Source: Taxillus chinensis (taxonomy: Eukaryota > Streptophyta > Magnoliopsida > Santalales > Loranthaceae). From it: 64,000 nt of DNA. Positions 33,501 to 46,644 of the stretch are shown here, piece after piece (within the stretch, counting starts at the first letter, position 1; each line of letters begins with the position of its first letter). The DNA is taken from positions 42,610,771 to 42,674,770 of the forward strand of contig CM042088.1 in assembly GCA_023512835.1 (NCBI GenBank), written 5' to 3'. Position numbers and translations under genes: made by a program. Below the pieces are notes generated by a model. It saw nothing but the letters and a program-made list of their open reading frames with translations, did no database searches and was not told the DNA's origin.

Positions 33501-36458
33501 AGTATATCAGTCACAAATGTCATAATGGAACAGTGATTGTTTCAAGCTTCATGCAGGCAAGTACTACATAGTCTTACCAATAACTAAGCACCCAATTTTC
33601 TAACAGGGGAAGAAAACCTGATTAGTGAAGAAAACACGATCTTTTTTGTAACGCTTGGTGGGATAAACCCAAGAGTCGCAAACAAAGTGGACTCGGCCAT
33701 GTCTGGGAATGTCAGTAAGTGTGACAGCTCGGAGGTAAAATTCATTGTGGTGAAAATTCTTCACTATTAGTGCTCCAGGAACCCCAAATTCCTCGTCCCA
33801 ATCAAACGTAACCTTAAATTCTGTGTCACCAGCAGATAGTGTGATTGTAGTAATCCAGTCTTCCAAATATGCTGGCTTGCCAAGCTTTCCTGCCAATTGC
33901 ATCCCTAAAGAGGAATACCATCATATCAACTCTAATAGCTCAATTTGAATTACACGCTTTCTATTAGGCAAAAATGTTATTAATCATTGTGGAATTATGA
34001 GAGCATGCTCCTGTTATAAATTAATTTTAACAGTAAGGAAAGACAGATTTCTAACTAGCGATCCAAATGTTTAATACATAAAGACTGGCCCAGTTTGTTT
34101 CAGCAGGGAAGATGAATGTCATTTAGGAAATAATTTCCCAGGAAAATAAAATTCTTTTTTATCATTTGGTTATAATATAATGTTTTAGAATTTGAAAATT
34201 ATTTTTTAAAAGGATAGAAAAGAGTATTAGAAAGAATTCAGAAAAAAGATTTCAGGATTTGAGAGAAGAAAATTACTTTTTATGAAAATATATTAACACT
34301 TTCCGTGAATTGATTTTTTCTTGACCATTTCTTAACTCTGCTAAACAGACACAAAAAAATAAAACATTTTCGAATACTCATTTCCTGCAAAACAAAGCCT
34401 AAATAGAAGACTTTAAAAAAACATATCACTCAAATTTTGGTATTAATTGAGTACAATGGACAAGTCAGCACCACGGTTAAGACATGAGTGTGAAATTGTA
34501 AACTTAACGAACCAATACCATAATATTATTAAAAGTGGAATAAACAAATAAGATACCCCATACAAAAGGTAGTTGACTTCAAGTTTATAGGCAATATCAA
34601 TGGATTTCCTCCTTCCACGAGTGTCATAGTCACTTGAAAAAAGCAGTCACCCTAACCAAATTATTTTTATATTTTTCTACAAACGAGCAGCCAGATATTC
34701 TATTCTGGCATTTGTCTAACGGCGGCCGACCTATGTTTGAGATGATTCCTTAGCAAGTAGGGAAAGTGAGCTTTTTGCAGCTTCTCTTAAAAATCAATTT
34801 AAAATTTACTAGATGCCATGAAAGAAAATAAGTTACATACAAATTTAATGGAAATTCTTGTATGTTGTATGTTTTAGCCTTTCACTTTTCTCAATTTTGG
34901 ATTCAAATTTTATTTGTAATACTAATAGTCTAATGCCATACATATAGAATTACAAACCAAACTATCATAAAACCGGTCAATGGTAATAAAACTCCCAATA
35001 TGACAACACTGGCAGGTTCAAAAACAAAAATAAGTCAAAATAAAGCATTAACTAAATAAATACTTCATCAAGGATGAACTTATGATGGCAGAAAAGAAGT
35101 CAAATGAATAAAGAATAAACTTTGACCACTCATAACGTGAATAGATTCATCATCTTTTTGGCGTCATTTGGAAATTGAAATTCTCCCAGCCACGGTTTAG
35201 TGGCGTGGAAGCTGGGGCAATTGCCTTGGAATTTGAATTCCTAGGATCAATCAGCCCCACTTTTTGATTCCTATATGGTAAAGCGTTGGAAAGAGAAAGC
35301 CAAAATTGTCAAATTTCGTATTGTAGCCTTGAATTTTAAGACCAAATTGAGTAAACAAAAAAAGGCCATACATTTACCATGGGTTTTGAATTGTGTTGGC
35401 GTGGGTTAGGCAGAAGCCAACAATCTCATTTATATATATTATACCCAGAAAGTATTCGGACCAAGGACTGGCAGAAATCGTGTGCTCCACTAATGAAAAA
35501 ACGTAAAGTTTCAATTTGGACGCTGTAGATATGAATTTAAAACAAAAAAAGGTACCCTTTTTCCCATTTGAATCATAGCTCAGGAAGACTAGAAGTCATG
35601 TGATGTCGCACATATCAAATTCCCAGTAGCTACTTGGATCAAGGACTACCAATAAGCAAGCATTCTCCTCCACTAACCAACCTTATGCACTGGCAGTGGC
35701 ACATGACTCGATGGGGGGGCACCAAGAAAGACCCTCATCCCACCCAACGCTAAGGTCTTTGACAAATCCAAGCCATAAAGGGTTATGCATATGTGAATGT
35801 GCGCGCACATGTGTGAGGAGAGACATATACTGGCTGGGGCTGGCTTATGCAGGACCAGATGACAAGGAAAGCTAAAGCCTTTGGTCTCTCGGACCCAACT
35901 CCAAAGTTTTACTATCCTGTCCACTACTATAGGCTATAGGCTTGCAGCTTAACCTTTTCCGGTTAGAGCATCATCCGCATGTGTGAGTATTTATCAATAA
36001 ATAAGTGTCCTTCTGACATTCCCTCGAGGAAGGGAAAAAAATGGGAAAAAAGCATTAGAAAAGTCTAGTAGGACAAAAAAGCAGAACAAACACGCAGAGG
36101 TGAAAAATAAACCAACCACCTTTTGATTGATATGATTTTTTAAAGATTTATTTCAGACACACACACCAACCAGCACGTCAAAGTTCACAACCACCAAAAA
36201 ATCAGCATTCAACGAGCACAGACAGCAACAACCGGTGGCGGGGTGGGGTTGGGGGGTGTTGTGAGAAATCCACTCACCTGGGTCGCCGCCATCAACACTA
36301 CTAACGAGCTGGAGAGAGACCTTCCGACCCAACAACTCGTGGGCTCGATCGAGAACCGCCCCGACCGAATCCGGGAAGCCCAGGGTGGTCTTCTTCATCA
36401 GCACCACTTTTGCATTTACTTTCACCGCTGCCTCCATCTTCTTGCTCTCATTCCCCAT
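30506..36458 (-). CDS. 9-lipoxygenase, one frameshift in exon 3
   Basis: Lipoxygenases add oxygen to linoleic and linolenic acid; plant 9-LOXs act outside plastids in oxylipin synthesis. Exons: 36278-36458, 33618-33904, 33034-33275, 32518-32856, 32326-32411, 32136-32243, 31718-32025, 31360-31623, 30506-31259. Residues 1-160 form the PLAT domain ([19 protein letters not shown]); no transit peptide precedes it. The catalytic domain has the iron-ligand blocks LISHW-LHTH (about 515-520) and [12 protein letters not shown] (His about 708, Asn about 712). EKTVFPAKF contains the Thr-Val pair typical of 9-LOX. Exon 3 has 242 nt where 241 are needed: six C at 33190-33195 shift the frame and give a stop at 33180-33182, truncating after about 187 residues. 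Everything else is open, and the corrected length of 855 aa is normal. The last residue is Met, not the usual Ile. Confidence 0.9.
33905..36277. other. First intron of the lipoxygenase gene
   Basis: A 2.4-kb AT-rich intron bounded by GTGAGT and TTTAG on the minus strand. No transposon domain was recognised. Parts at 35150-35470 have a more even composition and may be an old repeat. Confidence 0.6.
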
Positions 36459-36603
36459 CTCCGTACGCGGTTTTAATCAAATTTCTACGGACAAAGCCCT
36501 GTCGGGCCTCGCATCAAACGTCTGGTGGGGTCAAACACAGAAGAGGGGAATTTAAGGAGCAGCTGGCTGTGCTGGTGTACAATTTGTTAAGGCTGGTTGT
36601 GGC

Positions 36604-36612
36604 CATTTATAG
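36604..36612 (-). promoter_or_regulatory. Probable TATA box of lipoxygenase gene
   Basis: On the minus strand CTATAAATG stands about 150 bases upstream of the start codon at 36458, implying a leader of roughly 115-120 nt. No other TATA-like word is closer in this otherwise GC-richer stretch. Confidence 0.6.
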
Positions 36613-39450
36613 GGGGTGAGGGACTGAGGGAGTAGTTGTGAACGAGAAGGCTCCTGTAAATTTCTCTGCCTAGTGCCTAGCTAGTGGACAGTCTACAAAG
36701 ACTTGTTGACGCTAGGAGCTGAATGGTTGTGCCCGTACGTGGCTCTGCGCCAGAGGGGGGATGTAAATTATTGAACCCGGATATTAAATTGGGCTTTGTC
36801 GGCTTTTGAGGAGCATGTCACGTGCGAACTTGGAATCTGTGTGATCCTTACAAAAAGTAATAGCACCCGCGATTTACGCATTATTTTTGCGCGTATCGTC
36901 GACGTATCGTGACGACTTGTTGTTTTTAATAATATTATTGTTATTTGAATTTCTCAAAGTTAATAATTTTTTCAAAAATTATTTTTATTTAATTTTTAAA
37001 AACAATAAATATTTTATTTTCTATTTCTATCCATATTTATTATTTAATTCATTTTATATTATTTCTCTATTATTCTTTTATTTATTATAACCAATCAAAA
37101 AGTTATAAGTTTAATATATATATTAAAAATTTATAGGAAAAATATTTATGGATGAATAGTAAATTCCTATATTTATGAATTTAGTATTTATTTCCTATCC
37201 CTATATCATATTTTAGGAAACCTACTGCACATGTGGTTTTGATGATTTTGTAAGTTTTTTTTCTTAAATTATAGAAAGAATTAGATTATAGGAAACCTAG
37301 TGTAGATGCTCTTAGCATGATCTTAAAAAATTAGATTATAGGAAACCCAGTGTGGATTCTCTTTAAAAATAGTATGTCAGTTGAGTTTATTTTAATTTAA
37401 TAATAATATAAATTTAAAATAATTTTAAAAAAATAATATGTGGTTATTTTTAAAAATTATTTTTAATTATTTCTAATTTTAAAATTTAAATTCGATTTTA
37501 TTAGAATCATAAATATTTATTTATTATTTTTTTTATTACTTGTACCATTAAATATTATTTTAAAAAAAATTGAACTCAATTTTAAAAAATACATCTTTTA
37601 AAAAAGTTTTTCCCCTCTTGTACTTAACATAATTTATTTTTAAATTATAGTTTAATAGGAATTCCAATAAAATTTAGAAAACATAATAAAGAACCCAAAA
37701 CTTATACTAAACATACCCTTTAATTTCATAAGTTAATTTTCAAAACAAATAGATTAGATAATTTCTTTTAACAAATATTTCTAATTATTTTTTTTCCCAA
37801 ATCAAAGTTTAGGGGGAGAACCATGTAATTTTTAATTTTATTTTTTCTTTATTTTATAACATAGAACTACTATTTTTTCAATTTTTATGAGTTTTAGTTT
37901 TAAAAAAGTATTTTATTAAAATATATTTTCTCTTTTGTCAAATAAAATTTATTTCATAATTCAAAAATTAACATAAAACTCTAAAGAAAAAAATAGAATA
38001 CAAAAAACAAAATATAGACAAAAACATATCATAGCATAAGGTACCATGAGATTTTAATGGATTTTTTTCCTGAAAAAAAAATTATATATGTATTTTAGGT
38101 AAACCAATTTACAAGTTTATTTCGATAACACATTTCCTGCCTACTAGTCTATATTTTTCGTAGAACGTCTTCCTCCTCCACATCCTCCCCTCAACTATGG
38201 TCCCAAGAAGCTCCAAACCAGCTAAAATCATAAACTTAAGGATATCTATTAACTAAATTTTAACAAATAATTGTTAAAAATAAATCACCAAAAATTCAAT
38301 TTTAGTTTTCAATCTTTTTCCTTTGGGAGGTGAGGGATGAGTTGTTTATTATGAGTTATGAATAAAATACTTCTAATATTATCTACATTTCATTTCATTC
38401 CAACAAAGCCAATTATGCTACAAAAGTATTCTTAGAGAACCATTTGAGAAGAGAGTTCAGTAGTGAGAGTGTGATTACTCCTATATTTAAAATTATCTAA
38501 AATTATTCCTTAAATTAATAACATCCATATATTTCAAAATTATTACCTAGAGCATCAAACTCTTCATATTGTATTTTATTTAAAATTTGAATAACCAATT
38601 TAATGAAAAAAAACTTAAAATTTCCACGTGTAAACTTTTAATTTTTATATGAAAAAGTAACATTATAAATATTATTCTTATAGGTTTAACAGTATTTATT
38701 TCCTCTTTATTTTTTAAATAATGATATTTTTCACTTTTTTTTGATTTTTCCAATTCCTTCAATCTTTTTAAATTTTCTCACATTAACAATAAATAAATAA
38801 ATATTTTAACTGAATACTAAAAGTAAAATGTTAAATTATGTAAACAATAGAATGTAATTACAAAAATGTAGGTTATTAACATAATAAAACATGTGTTTTT
38901 TGTTTTAAAATGATTGTGCAATGAAGAATAAATTAGGCTTTTAGACATACTTCAATGATGATCTATATATTATTAACACTCATTATGGTATTTTTATAAG
39001 AATGATCATAACCATTTTACATTTATTTCAATTACTTCCTATATTTTAGAAACAAAAAATTACATAACTTAAAGTTTATGATTAGACTTAACCATTACGA
39101 TTAAAGTCCCAAACAATAGCAATTCAATTTTAATATGAAGATGTAAGTTTCAAAAGGTTGTTAATTCAATTTGAGAATAAGTTATTTCAAATGAGTTAAT
39201 TTGAATATGTTATGATTCGACTAAAATGCTTAAGTAGACCAGTTACTTAAGTGAATACAATTTTGGAAGGATCATTATCTACTCATCACTAAAGCTATTC
39301 AAAAACAAACTTCACAAATGTATGCTTATCTACAGTATAAATAATAGCCGTAGCTAATTTTAGAAAGCACAGTCAATGTTAACATGTATAATTGGATATG
39401 GCAATAATGAGGTAACCAAGAATGCAATCTAAATAGGAAAATAAGAGTCT
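36613..39450. other. Very AT-rich intergenic spacer
   Basis: Mostly low-complexity A/T sequence. At 37205-37370 two or three copies of attaggaaacc-tagtgtaga-like words recall worn ends of gagcatcttc-type MITEs. No gene recognised; open frames such as 36887-37090 are compositional. Confidence 0.6.
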
Positions 39451-40030
39451 AAGAGTGTGGTTGGTATTGTTTATCAGAACCCATTTTCTGTTTTTGAATA
39501 CCAAAAATGCATATTCTTTTTATGTTTGGCATGTGTTTTAAAAACAAATTTTCGAAGACAAAACGTTTTTGAATGCTGAAAAACAAAAACAAGCTTTGTG
39601 TGTTTTTATTTTTTTAAGTTGTTTTTTGACTCATCCCGTCGTTGATGCCTATCCATCCCGTTGGCTGCTGCCCACCCCCAACCACCAACTTGCCACTGCT
39701 ACGCCCTGCACACCCCCAGTTGTTGCGCCATGCACTTGCGACAACTCTCCCCTCACGCTAGCACCCTGCGACGGATCCCCCCGCGCGACGCAACCCCTGC
39801 CCTACGGCGGACCCCCCTTCTTGTCGTCCTCTGCAACAACGACCACACAACGCCCCCTCAACCCCCTGCCCACCGAAAAACCAACCAAAGTACAGTTTTC
39901 AATTTGACATAGAAAACAACTCCCCAACCAAAAAAGATGTGTCTAATTACATAGAAAACAGTTTTAGAATACAATTTTCAAAAATAATTTTCAAAAACAA
40001 AAACCAAAATCATCACCAAACATACCCTAA
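39451..40030. mobile_element. MITE-like element with GC-rich interior
   Basis: The left end aagagtgtggttggtattg and the complement of the right end (ttagggtatgtttggtgatg) resemble each other and the hAT-type MITE ends common in plants. The arms are A/T-rich with many aaaaacaaaa words. The core 39640-39880 is strongly C-rich with an accidental open frame. No clear 8-bp target-site duplication was found, so the class is uncertain. Confidence 0.45.
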
Positions 40031-40608
40031 GATTGTGGTTGAGTTGGTTCGTGTTCATTCACATAGGTGGGATTTTGAAGACATAAGCAAATCAATTAGA
40101 GAAAACAACATGAAACCCCAGTAGAGATACATATTTCATCCGTAACACGAAAATCTAAGGACATGACTTCTTATACTTGCACATCAATAATCAAGAGTTT
40201 GGTAATTAACAATAGAGATAAATTATAAGGTTTTGTGTTGTTCAAAAATAATCCCGCTATATATATATATATTATGAAAAAGTCTATTCACATGTATATT
40301 ATGTAGATAATTCACACATAACACTCTCATTGTTATTGGATTAATATGAAAGAAATAATAAAAGTTAAATATCAATTCAATGACAATAAATATGTTCCCG
40401 TGTAATTTATCCGTGTCATATACATGCATATATCGTTATTCATACATTGTACAATATGAGTATATCCATACACTTCCACATGATATATAACCACTAAATC
40501 AATGTCATCTAATAATAACATAATTGAACCCGTAACAAATAAATCATAAAAAAAATTCGTGTCATTACAATATCATAATATAAATAGTTACATCACATAG
40601 AAAATAGA

Positions 40609-40832
40609 GGCATGTTTGGTTGGAGTGTTTTCTATTTTCGTTTTCAAAATATAATAGCTGTTTTCGGGTATAAAAATATAAAAATTGAAAACAACAAAAA
40701 CTTGTTTTTATTTTTTATGTCCTAAAGAATGAAAATAATATTTTATTATTTTTAATTTTATGTCTTATGTACTCGAAAACAGCTATCACATTTTGAAAAC
40801 GAAAACGAAAAACAGGTGCAACAAACATGCCC
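40609..40832. mobile_element. Fold-back MITE, 224 bp
   Basis: The element begins ggcatgtttggt and ends acaaacatgcc. The two halves are extended inverted repeats of about 80 bp (left: cgttttcaaaatataatagc; right, complemented: cgttttcaaaatgtgatagc), so a single strand would fold almost end to end. There is no coding potential. The terminal sequence is of the type found on hAT-derived MITEs. Confidence 0.75.
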
Positions 40833-41078
40833 TGAAACTCACAACTTGTATAGCCACCAACTTGTTCGGTGTTAATGTCATTAACCTACAAATAAGCACG
40901 TATGGTTAGGTAATCTTATTATAATTTGTTATATTTAAATTTTTTCTTATTATATTTGTTTTTTTATCTGAAAGAATAAACAAAATTTCAAAATAAAATT
41001 TTAATTAATAAATAATTTGAATATAAATTGAAAAGCAAATTCGGATGGATTTCGCATTTCTCCTGAGGTGACCTTTGT

Positions 41079-41220
41079 AACCCTAAGCCGCGGGTAAATT
41101 GGAAGATTGGAAGAGAAACCAAGCCCTCTCTCCCTCACTCTTCGCCAGATCCCCTCTCTCCTTCCTTAAACCAGTTAAGGTCGGTCCATAGTTAGCTTAG
41201 CGTCCCTCTGTCTAGGGTTT
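41079..41220 (+). promoter_or_regulatory. eIF6 promoter region with telo-box words
   Basis: AACCCTAA at 41079-41086 and its complement-type TAGGGTTT at 41213-41220 are telo-box cores, common in promoters of plant translation and ribosome genes. A pyrimidine-rich leader runs between them. A tttatcgCAG acceptor at about 41375 suggests a 5' UTR intron ahead of the start codon at 41427. Confidence 0.5.
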
Positions 41221-41426
41221 TTTGTGTTTTCTTTGGCGTAGTTGCGTTCCACCTCTATTTATTTATTTATTAATTCATTTATCGCTTGTCCTTCGCACAG
41301 CTTGTGCGTGTTCTTGGAGTTTTGTACGCGTTTGTTGGATGGAATTGTACTGTTACTTGTTTTGATTTATCGCAGGTTGCACAGCTTCTTGGCTAGGGAT
41401 TTGTTTGAGCGATTCTTGTTTGCGTC

Positions 41427-44400
41427 ATGGCAACCAGTAAGTTTCACCTTTGATGGTAGTTAAGTCTAGAGTGTTTTGAGTGGACGATTTTGTTTTGTTT
41501 CTTACCATTCGTTTTAAACACCAAAAGTCCAAAAGTGTTCGAGGGACCTAATTTTTTTTTACTTCTTGTTTGTTTATAAGCATATTTGTCGTTATGAAAA
41601 ACTAACATGTGTGTGTGTTTGTGTTCATGAAATTATTATTATTAAAAAAACTCATCAGAACACCCTTTGACTCTGCAGGAGTTCAGTTTGAGAATAACTG
41701 TGAAATTGGGGTGTTTTCTAAACTCACCAATGCTTACTGTTTAGTCGCAATCGGAGGATCAGAGAACTTCTACAGGTTTGAGAGCTTCTTTTTTTTTTTT
41801 TGGGTTGTTGATCTTCCATGTAAAGCTTATGCATAAATTTGTATTTCATTTCCCTCTTTATATGCATGCAGTGTATTTGAATCTGAATTAGCAGATGTGA
41901 TCCCTGTGATTAAAACCTCCATTGGCGGTACTAGGATTGTTGGACGATTGTGTGCTGGTGAGGATTTTCAAAGCTCGTCCAGTTTTTTATTAGAATCTCT
42001 TAACAGAATTCCCTTCAATTTGTATTTTCCATGTCTATATTATTAATATGTAAACTTCATTCCCTATTTGTGCCTCACTGCAGGTAACAAAAATGGTCTT
42101 CTTCTGCCGCACACCACCACTGACCAAGGTAGTTTATTAACTTACAAATTGCTCAAATTGGTAGCATCCTCTGACATTTTATAAGTGAAATTCCCTCTAG
42201 TTTCTACTTTCTGCATCAAGGCTCAAATGATTCTTTGGGGGGATTGGATGTATATATTGGGTGATCTCCATTATTTTTTCCTTTGGGAGGTTGTCAATTG
42301 CTGTTCCTTTTGTGCTGGTTATTATTTTTTTGTTATAATTATGCATTTCACGTGCTATTTGTGTGCGATTTTCATTTAATAAAGTTGGTTTTACTTATAA
42401 AAAAAGGCTCAAATGATTCTTACTTTCTAATGTTTCCTTCTCAATACATTTATCAAACGAGCTTGATCTTGATGGGGAATACCTCATATATCTAACTGCA
42501 TTTATGATTTTTTGAATGGACTCACTTTCGTACTTTGAAGCTTGTTTCATAATCAAATTTAATGTGTGCGCACATTCCACATGCAAAAACTCATGATTCA
42601 AATTTCAAAATGACATGTTTAAGCTTTCTCTTCAAGTGCATAATAGCTCTTTCGTTGGAGCTAGCATTGTTGACTGTAATTGTGAGCATTTTATCAATGC
42701 ACCTTTCTAGTAAACATTGCTGCACACACTTACTAATGTCTTCTCCCTTGTGGTCGTGGGTATAAACTTGGACAAAGGTTATAATTCTTTTTTGTGGTTT
42801 CCAGTCATCATCGATCCAGTGGGCAGTCAGCACAAATAATTAATATTTTTATTTGATGTCCTCGTGTCAGTGGTGAGACACAATCGATGGGGCTTGATAA
42901 CATTTTTCAAAATTACTTCCTGTAAAAACATCTTCCCAACATTCTTAGCAACAGTGACATGTGATGGTACTTGAAACTTAGGTTCACAACAATAAAGAAG
43001 TTCCTTAAATCTTTCTTTCTCCTCGAAAGGAAATTTTATCTTATCACAGCTGGATCATATACCACTGTTTTTAGGGTACCTACACCATCTTCCCCTTCTT
43101 TCTTGGCTTCCCAAGATAGTTTTTACTGTTCTTGTAAATCTTTCGCAAACATATCAGTGTTTTTTTTGTGCACACTTTTCCAGTGTCTTTTGTGGCACCA
43201 GTGCCAGAGTTCCTTTGGTGGCAGCCTCATGTGCCTTTACACCACTTATATGTTGCCACAAACCGAAGCTTTGGGTCCAATATTTGAAAGAGATTCTGTA
43301 CGGAGGGCCATTTCTTATCAGGTTTTTACTCTTCCCTGGTTATAGTGGCTGTGTCCTTATTTGGAGTTGGGTTTTTGGTTTGATATTGGGTTTCCTCTGG
43401 GGTCGGTTCAACTTGATATTCTGTGTATGAACATTGCCTAAAATTATGGAGCAAATACATTTGTACTATTAATAAAAGTAATTGTTTATCCAAGGATCAA
43501 AAATATGGGAGGTGGTACCGTAGGTCGTATGGTGAGGGGGGTGCCTCAACGGTGATCTAAGAAAAAGTTTTTTTAATGAAATGAAATGAAATTAAAATTA
43601 TGCAAAAATAATTTTAACTTCATAAATAAAAAATTATATTGAAAATAAAAAATTTTGCTTCAACCACCATGCTTAAAAAACACAATTGAAAAAATTATGA
43701 AGAAACATTGAGAATTAAAAAACACGAACACATATATTACAATTGAAAACAATAGAGTATATTATAGATACATATATTAAAACTTTATATGGAGTTCATG
43801 ACGACTTACACACCCACAGATGACGCACAGATAGATGATGTTCATGGTGAAGCAATGATGTGAGACATGACTTGCACACGATACAACAATGATGCAAATG
43901 ATAATGAGACAACAATGTGTTGACGTTCACGGTGAAGTAGTGATGCAGACGATGTGGCGATTGTGAGACAATGACACGAAGACAGACTTGCAATAGGGCT
44001 AACAACAATGAGTCGACCGTCAATCAAAGTTTCGTGTTGGCTGCGGCATCTAAATGGAAGTTGAGGTGTCTACCTCTCCGTCCAGGGAGGGTGTTGGTAG
44101 AGCTGTGTCATGGGATGCCCGTTTCAGTATAGGTATCTTCTGAGGTGGTCAAGGTGATGCTTCAAGCCTGCGCCTGAGCTTGTATTTCTTGAAAGTTGTG
44201 TTTATCTTAGCTTTAAGGTGCATGTGTAATAATTAATGTATATTTTCCGATCAACATTAGATATTAATAGTTAAAATTTACATTTCCACAAGCCAATCTA
44301 AGTAAAATGCATAAATTAATTATTTTAAATAAGGTTGTCAAAAGCTTGAGACACACTTAAGGTATAAAGGGTACCTTGACGGTTTAAGTGTAAATTGCAA

Positions 44401-46644
44401 AAAAAATCTTTGCTTTAGTAAAGTAAAGTGTGTTAGAAGAAATATATATTATTTATAAACTCTAATCCATTAAATAAAATGTCTACATATCATTTTCATT
44501 ACAACTACTATTGTAAATATCTGCATTGTCAGAGAGTTATTTTTTAGTATATGAAGCAAATATAATTTTAATATTTAATATCATAGATTATTCATAGCAT
44601 CCATGTAAACAGTACTAGATTGTTGAGAGCTTGAGAGAAAGAAACTCATGTTATAATTTTATTATTTAATATAATAATATCTCAATTCATATGTACTACA
44701 ACACAGGGGAGCTAAGAACCAAGAGCCGTGAGGTCGCGTCAATGGAAGAAGAGATCATCTCGTCTGTTGAGGTTGTATGTGGAGATTGATTGTCTGTCGA
44801 GGTTGTCGATGGAGGCTACATCACCGCAAGGTTGTTAATATTCTGCCGTTGCGAGGTTGTCTATTGTTAGGTCATCTGTTGTCTATCGAGATTGATTATT
44901 TGTCGTTATCGATAGAGATCGTTTATCATCGAGGTCGAGGTTGCATGGTCGTTCGTTGATTGATGGAGGTCATCTGTTGCGAGGTCATCCGGCATTTGTT
45001 GAAATCAATTGTCTGTTGATATCGAGGGAGGTCGTCTGTCTATCGTTGAGGTTGAGGTCGTGTGATAGTCCAACGTCGCGTGATCGTTTGGCGTTGTGCG
45101 ATTACTTCTTTTTATTTATTTATTTAAAAATCGCAAAGCGCACACTTCTCATGTTGACAAAAGGCGCATGAAGCACAACAAGGTGTACACTTCATTGAAG
45201 GCGTTGTGCCTTGCCCCCTCTCAGGCATCCTCCATTAATGTTTTAATCCCTTTTTTGTCTTTTGAAGGCTATATATTTGGCCTTGTTTCATTGTAGCAGG
45301 CACAGTATTGACGAATAATATATCCACTTTTGTTTTTATTTCCCTCTCGAGCCCCTATTTTCTTGCCTTCAGGTTTTGTGTTTACCGTATTTGTAGTTCA
45401 GTGACTTCAGTCCTCTCCAATAATTTTGATTACACTCCCCGACCTTTATTTCAGACTCACCCTTCCACCTACATCCTTATCACCCACTTTATTGATTTAT
45501 CAAATGGGGATCCAACCTCCCTCTCAGCATGCATCTAAAGAAAATTTGAAGTTCCTTATAATTATTATTATCCTGATGTTAACTCGTACATTTTCTATGC
45601 TCTGATATCATTCAACTGACAGGGTATTATATATTAGTTAGAAAAATTATTTCTAACTCGGAAAGCAGTTTTATTGCACTAAGTTTGGTCATTCTTTTGT
45701 TCTCATTACAATATTTTGCACATGCACTGGCAACTATCTTTATAAAAATTACGAGTTCATATTTGTTTCTTCCTCTCTCTGCAGGTCTCTAGGGTAGCTA
45801 GCAATTGATGATTCTTCTTTTGAACTGGATCCTTTTTCCCTTAAAATTCTGTTGTGGGCCTTCCTTATTCACCTCTTGCTAATTTTGCAGAACTTCAACA
45901 CCTGAGGAACAGTCTACCTGATCATGTTGTTGTTCAGCGTATTGAAGAGAAGTTATCTGCTTTAGGAAACTGCATATCATGCAATGACCATGTTGCACTT
46001 ACACACCCTGATCTTGACCGAGTAAAACTATTTGCATTTTTGCCTATTAATATCAATTCATTTGATCATTCTGTATACCTGTCACCTCACTGTTAATCTG
46101 TTATGACTTTTGAGATTGCTTATTGTGTGGGGTAACATATGCTATTTCCTATGAACATATGCGTATGGTTTTGAATAGGAAACCGAAGAGATGATTGCTG
46201 ATGTTCTTGGGGTTGAAGTTTTCAGACAGACAATAGCCGGCAATATCCTTGTTGGCAGTTACTGTGCCTTTTCAAACCGCGGTGGCCTGGTACTGGATAA
46301 ATAAACACACATTTAAGAAAATTTTCATTCTAGAATGTTACTTTGCCTGTGCTTTCTTCTAATACGGTTTGCGCTGTTGGGTTCAGGTCCATCCCCATAC
46401 CTCCATTGAAGACTTGGATGAACTCTCGACACTCCTTCAGGTTCCTCTTGTGGCTGGGACTGTGAACCGTGGGAGTGATGTGATAGCTGCTGGGATGACG
46501 GTGAACGACTGGACAGCATTTTGCGGGTCTGACACTACCGCCACTGAACTGTCTGTGATTGAAAGCGTATTCAAGTTGAGAACAGCGCAGCCCAGTGCAA
46601 TTGTTAATGAGATGAAGAACTCCTTGATAGATAGCATTGCTTGA
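41427..46644 (+). CDS. eIF6: Eukaryotic translation initiation factor 6
   Basis: eIF6 binds the 60S ribosomal subunit, is needed for its maturation, and prevents premature joining to 40S. Seven coding exons: 41427-41436, 41679-41775, 41872-41957, 42084-42128, 45891-46021, 46179-46289, 46387-46644; 246 codons including stop, 245 aa, exactly the family length. Recognisable blocks are [69 protein letters not shown] and [13 protein letters not shown]. The first coding exon is just 10 nt. Intron 4 (42129-45890) has been swollen to 3.8 kb by a hAT relic, LINE pieces and an unclassified repeat; its splice sites remain canonical. No lesions are visible, so the gene should be functional. Confidence 0.96.
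42236..42421 (+). mobile_element. 5'-truncated LINE insertion with 16-bp TSD
   Basis: The word ggctcaaatgattctt occurs at 42220-42235 and 42406-42421. The 170 bp between them end in taataaagttggttttactt followed by ataaaaaaa, a LINE 3' tail. Rejoining the two sides restores a minus-strand hAT transposase reading ([12 protein letters not shown]), so this LINE landed inside an older hAT copy. Confidence 0.85.
42422..43070 (-). pseudogene. hAT-family transposase relic
   Basis: On the minus strand, across several stops and frame changes: [77 protein letters not shown] and [14 protein letters not shown]. These are successive conserved segments of plant hAT transposases of the RICESLEEPER/BED-finger type, including the TTD catalytic motif. 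The N-terminal BED finger and the C-terminal dimerisation domain are missing. The continuation past the LINE insertion reaches about 42200. Confidence 0.85.
43190..43490 (+). mobile_element. Probable LINE 3' end
   Basis: A T- and G-rich tail region ending in attaataaaagtaattgttt followed by atccaagg resembles the other LINE 3' ends in this window. No coding domain was recognised and no target-site duplication was confirmed. Confidence 0.35.
43500..45240. repeat. Unclassified repeat block in eIF6 intron 4
   Basis: AT-rich segments alternate with stretches containing gaggtcgt, ggtgcctcaa, aaagcgcaca, aggcgcatga and aggcgttgtgccttg words. The latter are typical of a widespread plant non-autonomous repeat whose ends carry gcgcct/aggcgc words. 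44750-45075 is a degenerate array of ggttgtc / gaggtcgtctgt. No transposase is present and the exact ends are unknown. A similar AT-rich plus tgacgacacgatgg-style combination occurs at 60180-61260. Confidence 0.4.

Noticed and set aside
39569..39907. 112-codon proline- and threonine-rich open frame
   Set aside because: Starts at TTG, lies in the C-rich core of a MITE-like element, and the overlapping frame is equally open; compositional.
26962..46644. Possible functional cluster of translation genes (DPH6, RPA43, eIF6)
   Set aside because: The genes lie on different strands, far apart, with unrelated genes between them; plant gene order gives no reason to infer joint function.
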